A stretch of DNA of 64,000 bases, taken from a virus. Both the position numbers and the translations under genes were made by a program. The notes below the pieces were generated by a model. It searched no databases and was not told the DNA's origin. It saw nothing but the letters and a program-made list of their open reading frames with translations. Below, in pieces: positions 34,365 through 44,800 of the stretch (positions are counted from its first letter, which is position 1; each line of letters begins with the position of its first letter). The stretch is taken from positions 1-64,000 of the IMG/VR virus record IMGVR_UViG_3300024306_000023; one strand, written 5' to 3'.

Positions 34365-35719
34365 AATACCACATTAGTTACAGTTGATACACCAAGATAG
34401 GTGAGTGCTTTATTATAAGTTATTATATCAGCACGATACGCAGATATTTGTTGTCTTAATCCCCAAATTTCAGATTGAATTTGCTTTCTTTCGTTCCTAA
34501 AAGTATTGGCGACATCTATTTTATAATTTAAAGTACTAATACCAGATGTAATATTAGTCTTCGCAGTATTTAGTTCTGTAATTGCATTTGTTAAATTAGT
34601 TTCTTGAGTTGGGCAAGGTGTTGATGTTGCCAATAAACTAGGAAGTTGAATTGCATCAACCGCAGTAACAAATCCAACGGCAACTCTTTGTCCGTTAAGA
34701 TTAACTGGATATGAAGTAAATCCAACAAGTGAATAATAAATTCCAGCACCAACATCAGGTTCAAAAGTGCTTGGATCTTCCTCATCTACCGCATCTGGAT
34801 TCCAAGAAACTGGATTTGGATTTGATCCTGTATTATCATATGCAATAGAAACTCCAATTCCTATTGTACCCGTCGTCATAATTCCGATAGTCTGAGGAGA
34901 ATACGGATCTTTATCGGACTGAATTTCATAATCATCATAATTAAACTCAGTTGTAGATTTTAACACCGTAAAAGTCACATAAGATCCATCAGACTCTGGA
35001 GCAGAAGCAGTTTCTGTGGCAAAAGTATCAAGAGTTAAACTGGTAACTACAGATCCTGTAGTTATTCCGAGAATAGATCTATCCAAAGAAGTAGTCCCTA
35101 TCCCAATAATATTACTTGAAGAAGGAAGAACACTTGATTTTGAAGAAGTAACTAATTGTCCTGTGCTAATTCCAATTGTAGAAGAAGATCCAACAACTGA
35201 AAGAACAGTAATTTTGTTTGATCCAAATGCAATCGTTCCTATGAAACTGGTAACAAAAGTATCACCAATATCCTTTGTTACTGGTTCATCATAATATTTA
35301 ATTCCATATGCATTTTCGGGAGTATATCCAAAAGTATTATAATTACCATAAGTTGTAAACCCAACACCATCAAAATACTCAACATTTGGAAGTGTACCTG
35401 CATATCCAGCAAGAGAAAGTTGAGTTGCAACTAAAGTATAGGTTGTTCCAGCAAATCCAGTTTTTCTCCAAAAAACATCAGTCCTGCATCCTACATTAAT
35501 ACGATTCTTATATGCAGCACCAACTGCTTCTATTTTAGCATTTACTGTTCTAACTTCTGATAAAACATCATTATCTAATGATGTAATAATATCGTCATAC
35601 GCTCCTTTATTGCCATCAAGTTCGATAATTCTTTCAGAAGAATCCTCAATCGCACTATGAGCATCATCCAACTTAGTCTTTAAATCATCATTAAGAACTG
35701 TATAATATCTTGGATCCAT
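34361..35719 (-). CDS. Virion structural protein with coiled-coil ends (hypothetical)
   Basis: This is a 452-aa protein. Residues ~1-75 (MDPRYYTVLNDDLKTKLDDAH, ELDGNKGAYDDIITSLDNDV) and ~365-435 (TNAITELNTAKTNITSGIST) are coiled coils flanking a beta-rich body. A late box lies upstream and the 105-aa gene downstream overlaps it. The architecture of helical ends around a beta body fits a fiber or baseplate protein. No exact family is recognised. Confidence 0.55.
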   Translation of the reverse strand: MDPRYYTVLNDDLKTKLDDAHSAIEDSSERIIELDGNKGAYDDIITSLDNDVLSEVRTVNAKIEAVGAAYKNRINVGCRTDVFWRKTGFAGTTYTLVATQLSLAGYAGTLPNVEYFDGVGFTTYGNYNTFGYTPENAYGIKYYDEPVTKDIGDTFVTSFIGTIAFGSNKITVLSVVGSSSTIGISTGQLVTSSKSSVLPSSSNIIGIGTTSLDRSILGITTGSVVTSLTLDTFATETASAPESDGSYVTFTVLKSTTEFNYDDYEIQSDKDPYSPQTIGIMTTGTIGIGVSIAYDNTGSNPNPVSWNPDAVDEEDPSTFEPDVGAGIYYSLVGFTSYPVNLNGQRVAVGFVTAVDAIQLPSLLATSTPCPTQETNLTNAITELNTAKTNITSGISTLNYKIDVANTFRNERKQIQSEIWGLRQQISAYRADIITYNKALTYLGVSTVTNVVL

Positions 35720-35737
35720 CTTTTTTCTACTTTTGAA

Positions 35738-35745
35738 TATTTATT
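35738..35745 (-). promoter_or_regulatory. Late promoter box AATAAATA
   Basis: AATAAATA lies ~19 nt upstream of the 452-aa structural gene. Confidence 0.5.
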
Positions 35746-35746
35746 T

Positions 35747-36421
35747 TCATAACTCTAACCATTGTGAAGGGTGCGTTGACCCTTGATGATAATTAGAATG
35801 TTCTTTTTTTAAAGTGATTTTTATATCACCTGGAATTGTTATTCTTTCATCTCTTCTTTCTGTAAATTTTTGTGTAAAATGATGCACATGACTTGGAAAC
35901 AGTAGTACGGTTCCTTCAATTGGCGTGATTGTATAATAATCGCAATTATATCTGTTAAATCCAAGAAGTAAGTTTCTTTGTTTTGATGTTTCAAATAATC
36001 CACCAACAACTTCATTTTGATTGGATGGTTGATTTATGCAAAACTTATCAGAAGTTTCATCTGTATTCAAATAATACACGAAACTAATATTAGATTCATT
36101 GTGATAATGTGGATTTAGTTCTGGAGTATCTTTGTCATGATATCCAATCCAGGATTTTATAATATGATAATCTAGTTTAGTATAATCAACATTCAAATGC
36201 GTCATATACTCATCAATATTTCTTTTCAAGCTATCAAAAAAAATTTTATACTCTTTTTGGAGATGTAAAAATATTTTACCAGAAAACTCTGGACTTTCAT
36301 TTTCATATCCATTAAACCAATATTCCTTTAAAACTTCCAAGTATTTGGATTTAAATTCTTTATGACAATCAACTTCTCCTTGATAAACAACTAGTGGAAA
36401 TATTTCATGTACCTTATTCAT
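35747..36421 (-). CDS. 2OG-Fe(II) oxygenase (TIGR02466-like)
   Basis: This is a 224-aa protein with the ATG at 36421 overlapping the upstream stop (TGATG). It carries the motif set of this cyanophage oxygenase group: YWFNGYENESPEFSG in the N-terminal region, the iron ligands in LNPHYHNESNISFVYYL, GTVLLFPSHVHHFTQ (third ligand) and the 2OG arginine in ERRDERITIPGDI. Length is normal for the family. The substrate is unknown. It lies in the middle of the hub/spike gene run, an odd place for an enzyme, so it may modify a virion protein. Confidence 0.8.
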   Translation of the reverse strand: MNKVHEIFPLVVYQGEVDCHKEFKSKYLEVLKEYWFNGYENESPEFSGKIFLHLQKEYKIFFDSLKRNIDEYMTHLNVDYTKLDYHIIKSWIGYHDKDTPELNPHYHNESNISFVYYLNTDETSDKFCINQPSNQNEVVGGLFETSKQRNLLLGFNRYNCDYYTITPIEGTVLLFPSHVHHFTQKFTERRDERITIPGDIKITLKKEHSNYHQGSTHPSQWLEL

Positions 36422-37398
36422 CAACCACCATTAATAGTATATTCTTTATTATCTCCTGGATAGTCATTAGGTGTCAACCCCTCATATTCTGCAATATTTT
36501 TTGGCGTATCTTTTCTTTCCGCAAAAATAACGAAGTTGCAGTTGATAGGTCCACCAAGATTATTTCTTACAATAATACGTGTCCCCCATTCAATTTTATC
36601 AACAAATAATTCCTGATACACTCCAATGGGTGTTAAAGATACTCCTATAGTCTCAACATCAACCAATTCTTTCCAGTAATCGGGAAGATTAATTATATTA
36701 GACCCGCTAAGTTTTCCTCTAAAATAAACTTCTGCTGCAGGTCCTTCTATACAAATGTATCTTAATCGATGTTCACTCTTTGTTGGATGAGGAATATCAA
36801 ATCCTTTTTTTGATGCAATTTTTGCTTTCAAAAGTGTAATTGTAGGACTACTGATTAATCCAGCAACAGTAAGTTTTCCACCTATTTTGACTAGTCCAGC
36901 TACAGTTAATTTTCCACCAACATTTAATTTGGGTGCGATATTTGTTTTACCTACAACATTTACTTTGCCTATCCAATTTAGTTTACTTACAGCAGTTGTC
37001 TTTGGTGATATAAGTGAAACTGTTTTTGCATTAAAAATATTGATAAGTGTAGAGTTGATAGTCATTCCAACTGGACCACCCGCAGGATCACCAATCAAAA
37101 GATCCGTTGGAGTAGGTGCAGATCCTCTACTACTCACCATCAAAATAGGTAGTGCATTTGTTTCTGGTGCTAAGTAGTTTTTGCTTCTACCTATCATCAA
37201 AGTTGCAGTAGGTCTTGGAAGAGGGTATGTAATAGGAGAACCGATTAACATTGGTCCTTCAACCCAAGCACTTCCATTAATAGGAGGAGTACCAGCACCA
37301 CCACCTAAAACAGTTGCGGGCAATCCAGGAACACCTCCAGGAAGGTTCGCTGTTACTTGAAATTGACCACCAACTAAAAGATTACCTAGATCGGGCAT
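36421..37398 (-). CDS. Spike-tip or fiber-like virion protein
   Basis: This 325-aa protein begins MPDLGNLLVGGQFQVTANLP. The N-terminal ~120 residues hold short Pro/Gly-rich repeats with VEGPMLIGSPI and TATLMIGRS, followed by beta repeats (NVGGKLTVAGLVKIGGKL). The C-terminal ~120 residues (FDIPHPTKSEHRLRYICIEG, AEVYFRGKLSG and FVIFAERKD) match a domain common at the ends of phage fiber and spike proteins with the motif FdIpHPtk...LrH.ciEGPe..VYyRG. It may cap or extend the central spike. It lies 2 nt above a beta-helix spike gene. Confidence 0.55.
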   Translation of the reverse strand: MPDLGNLLVGGQFQVTANLPGGVPGLPATVLGGGAGTPPINGSAWVEGPMLIGSPITYPLPRPTATLMIGRSKNYLAPETNALPILMVSSRGSAPTPTDLLIGDPAGGPVGMTINSTLINIFNAKTVSLISPKTTAVSKLNWIGKVNVVGKTNIAPKLNVGGKLTVAGLVKIGGKLTVAGLISSPTITLLKAKIASKKGFDIPHPTKSEHRLRYICIEGPAAEVYFRGKLSGSNIINLPDYWKELVDVETIGVSLTPIGVYQELFVDKIEWGTRIIVRNNLGGPINCNFVIFAERKDTPKNIAEYEGLTPNDYPGDNKEYTINGG

Positions 37399-37400
37399 TA

Positions 37401-38015
37401 TTAACCTCCAATACTACCAATTAATTTTTTAAGACCATCAATAAATTGTAAAGGACTTACTGCTCCAGAAATAGGTCCAAAAATAAAATCACAATCCTCC
37501 AACCAATTTCCAGGTCCTCTAATTTTAATATTTCCAGGAGAGGCAACTTGAACTTGTTTTTCTGCTGCAAGATTAATATTTGACGCTGCTTGAATATTAA
37601 TATTTGTTCTTGAATTAATTTCAATACCACCGTTGGCAGCAATTTGAACAAAACCAGTAGTATTACTACTACCACTAGCAATTAACTCAATGTCCTTTGC
37701 AAATATTCTGATTCTACCATTTGGAGCACCTATAATCATATCACCATTTTTTGCATAGGTTACAAAAGAAACTCCATCAACAGGAGTGGTTCCACAAAGA
37801 ATTTGGTATACTCCAGGGCATGAATTCCAAGTGGATCCATTAAATTTTCCAGAACTACCAAACCCCATAAAGTGATCAGATGCCTTAGATGGATTTGTAT
37901 TGCGAATCAATGCTGCAAGTTTAGTTCCATCAAATGCAACATCACCAAATCTTAATTCACCTTGTGTTGTGCCTATACGAGAATAGTCCCAACTTGTTTG
38001 ATGTCTATCACTCAT
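37401..38015 (-). CDS. Central spike beta-helix protein (gp5C-like)
   Basis: This 204-aa protein has an N-terminal ~100 residues without recognised motif and a C-terminal half made of the octad-like strands of membrane-piercing spikes: GRIRIFAKDIELIASG, GIEINSRTNINIQAASNI and LAAEKQVQVASPGNIKI. This is the triple-stranded beta-helix signature of T4 gp5C/VgrG-type spikes. It overlaps the 771-aa hub gene by 4 nt. It is likely the needle at the tail tip. Confidence 0.6.
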   Translation of the reverse strand: MSDRHQTSWDYSRIGTTQGELRFGDVAFDGTKLAALIRNTNPSKASDHFMGFGSSGKFNGSTWNSCPGVYQILCGTTPVDGVSFVTYAKNGDMIIGAPNGRIRIFAKDIELIASGSSNTTGFVQIAANGGIEINSRTNINIQAASNINLAAEKQVQVASPGNIKIRGPGNWLEDCDFIFGPISGAVSPLQFIDGLKKLIGSIGG

Positions 38016-40327
38016 TCTCTTTTACCTACACAATCTACAACTTCCAAAATTCCAACTCCAGTATCTCTTCTAGTAATTAAATTATTTCCTCTTAAGAATC
38101 TAAAGACTGGTTTAATTATTGCATTATATCCAGTATTACTATCTATACCAATCTCTGGAAGTTCAGTAAATCCTATACCAGTATTTTCTATAGTAATACC
38201 AATAAGTTGACCATTATACCCAAACTTTGGAGTTAATTTTGTTCCATTATCTGGAGTAACAACAATTTTATCCCCATCTTTATATCCAAATCCAGGATCA
38301 GTAATTTTAACATCAACAAGCTCAGATATTACGGGATAAATTCCTAGGTTTGGATCTTGAATATCTTCTGGAGGACACTCTGGAGCAGTGCTTGTCGTAT
38401 CAAAAGCAGCAACAAATGGAGACTGTCCTGCAAACTGAACATAGTCACCTGTTTTGATTTGCATGATCTCACCAGGACTGTATGGATACTCCCAATTACC
38501 ATCAGATCTTCTTATTGTTGATTGACATCTACTTGCCCATACTCTTCCATCACCTCCTCTACTTCCATCTGGTTTAGGTAGATAGTCAGTTCCACTATCA
38601 ATCACAACAATTTTAGTAATTCCTTTCACAATCTCTCCTGGTTTTGGTCCGATATCAGTACCACCAGTTCCTCCAACAATTCCACCAGTACCACCAGTAC
38701 CACCAGTACCACCAGTTCCACCACCAGTACCATCAGTTCCAGTTGTCGGTGGTACATAAGGAACATCACCAATTTCAGCAATAGCAACGGCACCTTTTCC
38801 TTTTCCACAAGAATCTTCAATATTCACAAATGGTGCTTTTGTATATCCATATCCAGAAGAAACAATATCTATACCTAAGATGTCACCTGCAGCACTTACA
38901 ATTGCATTTCCAGTAGCACCTTTTCCACCTCCACCCCAGAATGAAATTTTTGGTGGTCCACAAAGAATTGGTCCAACATTACAAGAGTCACCAACACCAG
39001 CAATCATGGAATTAATATCAAGATTAAACTTGAAATTATTCGGATCTACTATTGATGTCGCTGAAGAAATAATTGATTTTGCTGAGTTCATAATTTTACT
39101 CACATCCAAAGAAATTCCTGGAGAAGAAGATCCTTCTAAAGGACTCCATTCGGTAACTTCAGCACATTCTGCTTTCACATCACAAGTAAGAAAATCTAAA
39201 AGAGAAGAAATAGCATCAAGAATAGAATCAATTAATCCTTTAATAGCAGAAATAGTTCCCAAAACAGCATTTAGAATACCATTAACTGCAGATAATATCT
39301 GACCAATTATCTGACCAACTAATTCAGTCAAAAACTTTTCGACCGCACAGGTTGCCATATTAACATAACGGTCAACAATAGAAGTTAAAAATTTCTCTAT
39401 TAGTCCAGCAAGATTATCTAAAATTTTATTAAAGAGGCAAAGAATTAAATCAATTGCTGTTGCTTTTTTTTCTTGAAGTTGAAATCTTTGATTTAAAAAT
39501 GCTGCTGCTTTTGCCTTATTAAGAGCCCAATTAATGCCCCTAATTACCATATCTTTTATATAACCAATCAACCATTTTACATATCCAGTTATTTTATCAG
39601 CAAATCCATTGATTACTGATTTGGCTTCGTTTAAAAAGTTTTCTGCATTTGAAAGGGCACTATTAGGTCCATTGAGTTTATTTCTTAAAGCCTCAATGTC
39701 TTTCTTCATATTCTTAAGACCATTATTGATAGCATTACTATCAAAAGGTTTACATGCAGACGGAACAGCAAAATTTGAAGCTAACTTTGCAAAGTCATCA
39801 TCAGACTGAGAAAACTTACAATCTGCTCCTGCTCCATTCAAGTTTGCAACTTTTGATTCCGCAATATTTGACGAAGGAACAACTGCCCATTGGCCAAGTC
39901 CAGCAGAAAATCCAGATTTTGGTGTGCAACCTTTTTGATTCTGACCTTCTTTCTTTTCAGGAAAAACACATAAAGAGTTATTAATTAAACTGGTAATATA
40001 GTACTGCTTATTAAATCTACTCTTATGAATATTTACAAAAGAATCTGCAGCAAGTGGCATATACATCTGTAGACCAGCTTGCCCTGAAGGAAAATCAGTC
40101 TGTCTTATTGCATCAATTAACTGATCTTCTGGAGTATCTCCAGAATTTAAAAAACACAAACGAACCTTATATCTTTCAGACCAACCTACAGCATCTTTTC
40201 CCTTCTCACCACCGCGATTAGGAATACAAAATTGTTTATAGGTTTCGGCAGATATTTGACCTATTCCAATATATTCATACTCTTTATCAAAATCAAAGAT
40301 ATAAGGTTTGTTTGAGTAAAATGTCAT
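38012..40327 (-). CDS. Baseplate hub/spike-base protein (gp5-like position)
   Basis: This is a 771-aa protein. Residues ~1-110 may be an OB-type domain (YEYIGIGQIS, then RYKVRLCFLNSGDTPED and LQMYMPLAADSFVNIHK), resembling gp5's N-terminal fold that sits on the hub. Residues ~180-400 are long amphipathic and hydrophobic helices (LNGPNSALSNAENFLNEAKS). The C-terminal third contains glycine-rich linkers and repeats such as SGYGYTKAPFV, GFGYKDGDKIVVTPD and IGFTELPEIGI. It follows the hub gene and precedes the spike beta-helix gene with overlaps. No lysozyme motif is visible, unlike T4 gp5. Confidence 0.5.
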   Translation of the reverse strand: MTFYSNKPYIFDFDKEYEYIGIGQISAETYKQFCIPNRGGEKGKDAVGWSERYKVRLCFLNSGDTPEDQLIDAIRQTDFPSGQAGLQMYMPLAADSFVNIHKSRFNKQYYITSLINNSLCVFPEKKEGQNQKGCTPKSGFSAGLGQWAVVPSSNIAESKVANLNGAGADCKFSQSDDDFAKLASNFAVPSACKPFDSNAINNGLKNMKKDIEALRNKLNGPNSALSNAENFLNEAKSVINGFADKITGYVKWLIGYIKDMVIRGINWALNKAKAAAFLNQRFQLQEKKATAIDLILCLFNKILDNLAGLIEKFLTSIVDRYVNMATCAVEKFLTELVGQIIGQILSAVNGILNAVLGTISAIKGLIDSILDAISSLLDFLTCDVKAECAEVTEWSPLEGSSSPGISLDVSKIMNSAKSIISSATSIVDPNNFKFNLDINSMIAGVGDSCNVGPILCGPPKISFWGGGGKGATGNAIVSAAGDILGIDIVSSGYGYTKAPFVNIEDSCGKGKGAVAIAEIGDVPYVPPTTGTDGTGGGTGGTGGTGGTGGIVGGTGGTDIGPKPGEIVKGITKIVVIDSGTDYLPKPDGSRGGDGRVWASRCQSTIRRSDGNWEYPYSPGEIMQIKTGDYVQFAGQSPFVAAFDTTSTAPECPPEDIQDPNLGIYPVISELVDVKITDPGFGYKDGDKIVVTPDNGTKLTPKFGYNGQLIGITIENTGIGFTELPEIGIDSNTGYNAIIKPVFRFLRGNNLITRRDTGVGILEVVDCVGKRE

Positions 40328-40329
40328 TA

Positions 40330-40545
40330 TTAATCTTCGTAAACTCTACATTCTAAAGCTGCTGGATTTTCGTCACAATATAATTCCAGGGGTGTTGGAT
40401 CATGATCATCATCTGGGTGACTAACCTGATATTTTTCTAATGAATCAAGTTCACCTTCCAAGTGTCTTCTTCTCTGTGAACTTGTATTAGGATTATCAAG
40501 TTCATCTCTATCATCATTAATGTGTTGTTGAAGTGATCTTTCCAT
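40330..40545 (-). CDS. Small acidic protein (hypothetical)
   Basis: This 71-aa protein begins MERSLQQHINDDRDELDNPN. A helical charged N-terminus precedes a Pro/Asp-rich section (SHPDDDHDPTPLELY) and a conserved-looking cysteine pair (YCDENPAALEC). It lies between the hub and spike-base genes in the same direction. Function unknown. Confidence 0.55.
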   Translation of the reverse strand: MERSLQQHINDDRDELDNPNTSSQRRRHLEGELDSLEKYQVSHPDDDHDPTPLELYCDENPAALECRVYED

Positions 40546-40556
40546 TTTAGGTTACC

Positions 40557-41828
40557 TTAAACTTTTACACCAAAAGAATCTCTAACTAGAGATAATCCAG
40601 TATAAGTTTGTGTGGGAGAAATGTAATGACATAACTCCAATATCATATATATACCACTATCTTTGGGACTTCTAATCGGAGTATCCTTTGTAGACAGTTC
40701 TGGTAAGTCGCACTGAATAATATCTCCAGCATGTAAACTAAAGTCTGCTGGTATTTTGATTTCTGTCATAAAGTTTAATCTTTGTCGATAGTTTTGTATT
40801 GATTGACCTATTGTTTCGGAAACATTGAAGTTTTCTTCTTTGGATTTTTTCAACTGTTGCTCCACAGAATCACCAGTTCCATATGCCATACCAATAGATT
40901 TTGGAGAAGCAAAGAAATTAGTTGGTTGTTTTGTATATTCGGTATAATCAGGAAGATCTAAACCTGCTAAAACTTTTCCAGCATCTTCAGCAATCAAAGG
41001 AGAATTTTTTTCATAAACAAATTTGGTAAAATCAAAAGTTTCTGTAACAGATCCAAAGGCACTATAGTCTAACTGCTTTTCAACATCAGCAACTCTTACT
41101 GCATTTGCATCTAAGATTTTATCATCATATCCTGCTGGTATTTCTTCATCAACTTTAAAGTTATAGATATATTTCTTGATTGGTTTCCCCTTAAATATCT
41201 CATCTGCAGATTTGAAATGAAATCCTTTTGCAGTTTGCCAAAAGAAAAATCCAGCAGTCTTTCCACCTACCGTTGGAATTGCGATTGGTTGAAGTTCTAA
41301 GATAACTTCAAATGGTTCTTTTCTTAATCCAAAATCAGAAAAAGTATTTAGAGTTTCACTAATGTCTAACTTCTTATCTGTTTTTAAATCATCCTTCAGA
41401 ATACTTTCAACTGTCTTGGAAATTTTACCGCTATATCTTTTCGTTACTCTATTCTTTAAAAGTTTATTATCTAAAAACTCTTTAGAAACAATTTGAGCAA
41501 TAAAACTAGATGACTTAAAAGATCTTGTTTCAAAGTTTTTATGAGACAATCTTAATGAATTTCCGTCAGAAAAATCTAAAACATTTCCTACAGCATCAGT
41601 GTACTTGAAGGAAACCTTTTCTCCTCCCTGAAGTTTAAGTGCTTCTGCTGCAGAAAGTCCAGATTGTCCAGTGTCAACAACGGCAGCACTAATTCTAATA
41701 GTATGATCAATCATACTTTCACGATACTCAATTCTAGGAGCACCAGTTCTCACATCAAAAGAACTGCCACCAGTGTTTGATGATATTTCAAATAGATTTG
41801 CTGTAGATGCTTCCTTACTTCCAGGCAT
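40557..41828 (-). CDS. Baseplate hub protein (gp27-like)
   Basis: This is a 423-aa protein with the general pattern of hub proteins of the gp27/gpD fold. Two parts are visible: an N-terminal beta domain (IEYRESMIDHTIRISAAVVDTG) and a second with the 'FFWQTAKGFHFKSADEIF' element. Near the C-terminus is ADFSLHAGDIIQCDLPEL, resembling the GD.I....P exit of such hubs. It lies below the two tape-measure-like genes and above the spike genes, where gp27 is expected. Similarity is by motif style and position only. Confidence 0.55.
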   Translation of the reverse strand: MPGSKEASTANLFEISSNTGGSSFDVRTGAPRIEYRESMIDHTIRISAAVVDTGQSGLSAAEALKLQGGEKVSFKYTDAVGNVLDFSDGNSLRLSHKNFETRSFKSSSFIAQIVSKEFLDNKLLKNRVTKRYSGKISKTVESILKDDLKTDKKLDISETLNTFSDFGLRKEPFEVILELQPIAIPTVGGKTAGFFFWQTAKGFHFKSADEIFKGKPIKKYIYNFKVDEEIPAGYDDKILDANAVRVADVEKQLDYSAFGSVTETFDFTKFVYEKNSPLIAEDAGKVLAGLDLPDYTEYTKQPTNFFASPKSIGMAYGTGDSVEQQLKKSKEENFNVSETIGQSIQNYRQRLNFMTEIKIPADFSLHAGDIIQCDLPELSTKDTPIRSPKDSGIYMILELCHYISPTQTYTGLSLVRDSFGVKV

Positions 41829-41833
41829 AGTTG

Positions 41834-41841
41834 TTATTTAC
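41834..41841 (-). promoter_or_regulatory. Late promoter-like box GTAAATAA
   Basis: GTAAATAA lies just upstream of the hub gene start (41828). It is very close to the ATG, so its use is uncertain. Confidence 0.3.
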
Positions 41842-41852
41842 CGTATTACTAT

Positions 41853-44800
41853 TTACACCACGGGTACAGGTGTTTCTATTGGGACAAAAGCAACTTTTTC
41901 AATAAAGTAAATTGTGTCCGAAGTATCCGTCTTTCTTATGTCACTATTTGCAAAAGCAACTGTAGAAGAAGTTGGTTGAATTGGTGACAATGAAGCGTTT
42001 GCTCCAGGTCCTGCTGAGTTCCACAATAACCATTTACCATTTCTCCATTCATAATAACTTCCATCTGCTGCTCTTTTTTTCTCACCTTCTTTTGTTCCAC
42101 TACCCAATCCAAATTCTTTAACAGTTGCTCTGAGATATGTATTTGATGCATCTGTAACAGAAATTTCTTGATTTGTTCCTAAGAATCCTCCACCTTTTTT
42201 AATAAATTTACCTGTTTCTGGGTCATAAACAACTCCTTTGTTACCTATTGGTGAAGGTGTTGATGTTGGTGGTTGGTTTGGTTGTCCTGGTGGATTTTGT
42301 TTAGGAGCAGATCTTAATTTTTCTACAGTTACATTGATAACTCCAGTAGAGTGACTTGCTATTTTACCAAATGCACCATGACTCAAATCTATTATTCTAC
42401 CAAGTTTATCAAATCCACCAGTGTCATTAACTCTAACTACAACACTCTTACCATTTGCATTGTTTGTAACTTTTGCCCAAAATGGTTGTCTGCCGTCAAA
42501 TCCAGGACTAATCATTGCAGCTGTCATTTTTTTAGAATCAAAAATTTCACCACTAGCAGTTTGTCTTCCTTCCCAATAACTATCATTTGGTCCCCCATAA
42601 TAACTTGCTTGTCCAGAAATCTTTTTTCCTGTTCCTTGTAAATCTGGAGGAACAACTGTTGCTTGTTGTCTTTGGTACTCAAGAATTTTTTGTGGATTTG
42701 CAGGTCCTCCACTTAAATGTCCAAGAAGATATAAGGTTCCTCTTTGATCTTGGATGATTGTTACATTTCCATACCCATCATATCTCGGATCTGTACCTTC
42801 TTTAACATACTTTACAAACTTAAGACCTCCAGTTAGTTTGATTGGCTTCCCTTCGGGCATTGCCCAATCTTCACCTGCGTGTGTTTTCCCCCATCTTGGA
42901 CCCGGACCAGAAGTAATAACCCAAGAACTCATTGGTTTACCACCAACAATAATATTATCTCTAACATTGCTTGGAAGATCTGTTTTAGCACCTGTCAAAT
43001 TTTCAAAGTGAATATGGGGACCTGTCGAGTATCCAGTTGAACCAACATATCCAATAACCTCACCTTTTACATCTATTCCATCCACACCATCTAATGAATC
43101 TCCCGGTGTAACTCCAGGAACAGTATCTTTACCATCCAAATTCAATTCTCTATTTAAGTTCTGAAGTATTTTTGATGCAGAACTCTCAATAGAAATTGCA
43201 AGAGCATTAGAAATAAATCTACCAATTCTTTCTCCAATACTTAACCCACTTCCAAGTTGCTTTGTTGGAACAGATCCACCATTTGCCATCGCAATGGTTT
43301 TGGAAATATCACCAAAAGAATTATTAAGTTCCATGTTTACTGCATTCTCAACAACAGAACCAAATACATCACCGATTGATCTTGCAAGTTTCTTATCTGG
43401 TTTTTGTCCGAGGGTCATGTCAATGCCAGCACCAAACATTGCACCAGCGAGTCCATTGATAGACCTCATCTTCTTCACATCTTCAGAACTTCTCTTCAGT
43501 GCTCTTAATGCGCTTTTCTTCCCTGGTTCATCTGTTCCATATAACTCTTCGATTCTTAATTTACCGCCAGAATCTTTTCCTGGTTGTGTTTTTTGAGACT
43601 GAATTTTTGGTGGAGTTTTTCTTGGTATAGTTTTAAGTCTTCTACTAGGTTTAGATAAAGATTGATTTCTTCCACTAACAGTTCCACCTTGCGCTTTTGC
43701 TTGAACTGGTTTTGTATTATAACCAACAACAGTGTCATATAAAGCTTTACCAATCCAATCGCCAGCAAAACCACCAACAAACATTCCAACACCAGCACCA
43801 AGTCCAAATGTTGTTCCTCCAGCAAGAGCAATACCAATTCCTTGTCCTATAGCACTTCCCACTGCACCAGCAGCTGCTCTAGATGGTTTTTCACGAAACA
43901 CAACAGTATCAATAATAAAACCAATTAATGATCCAATAACTGGTACAGCAACCAATGATTTCAAAGATTGTTTTGCACCTTGAGTTGCTAACTGTTTTGT
44001 TGTTTGTTTTGCCGCTTGTTGAGCAGCGACTGATTGTTCAAATGTTAATTTTTTCCTTGCAAGTTGTGATGCAAAATCACCACCCGCTTTAGATTGACCG
44101 GGTAAACGATATCTTCCGGGAGTCATTGCAGTTCCAGCACCAAATCCTCCAGTTGGTTTTGGAACTACGCCACCTAAAGTTTTCGAAACACTTGCTCCCA
44201 AACCACCAGCAGATCCACCTGGAGTTTTTGGCGCAGTGCTTGCAATCAACATTGCAGCACCAATTGCACCATTCAATACGACATTTAAGTTCTTTGAGAA
44301 CTCATCAAAAGTCTTCTGTGCTCCTTCTCCACCAATCTGTTTAACAAAGTCTCTTGTTTGGTCATATGCTTTATAACCACGATCAATAAAATCAACCACA
44401 CCCTGAAGTAAATTTTTAGCAAATCCCTCAATAAATTTACCTACAGGTTCAAGAACTTTTCCAAACTCCATAAGTTTGGGAAGTAATTCTCCATATTGAT
44501 TGAAAAGATAACCAAGTAAAGTAAATCCAATAAAACGATTAATTCTATCAAAGATACTTTGTCCAGGAATTGATCCTATGAAATCAGATTTAATATTATT
44601 TTTTTTAACTTTTTCTTCTAATTTTTTTTCTTTCTGTTCTCTTCTAGATTTTTCTTCTTCTTTTCTTTTTGTAGATGCTTCCCTTTGATCTAGTAAAAGA
44701 TTGTTGTTTATAATCTTACTTAAACTTATAATTTTTTTCTTAACTACAACTAGACTTCCAGGTTCATCAGTTCCCTTTTTATCTACCGGTTTTAAATCAG

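Noticed and set aside
40557-41828. Annotating the hub as gp5 lysozyme
   Set aside because: No lysozyme motif is present and the fold signature is closer to gp27-type hubs.
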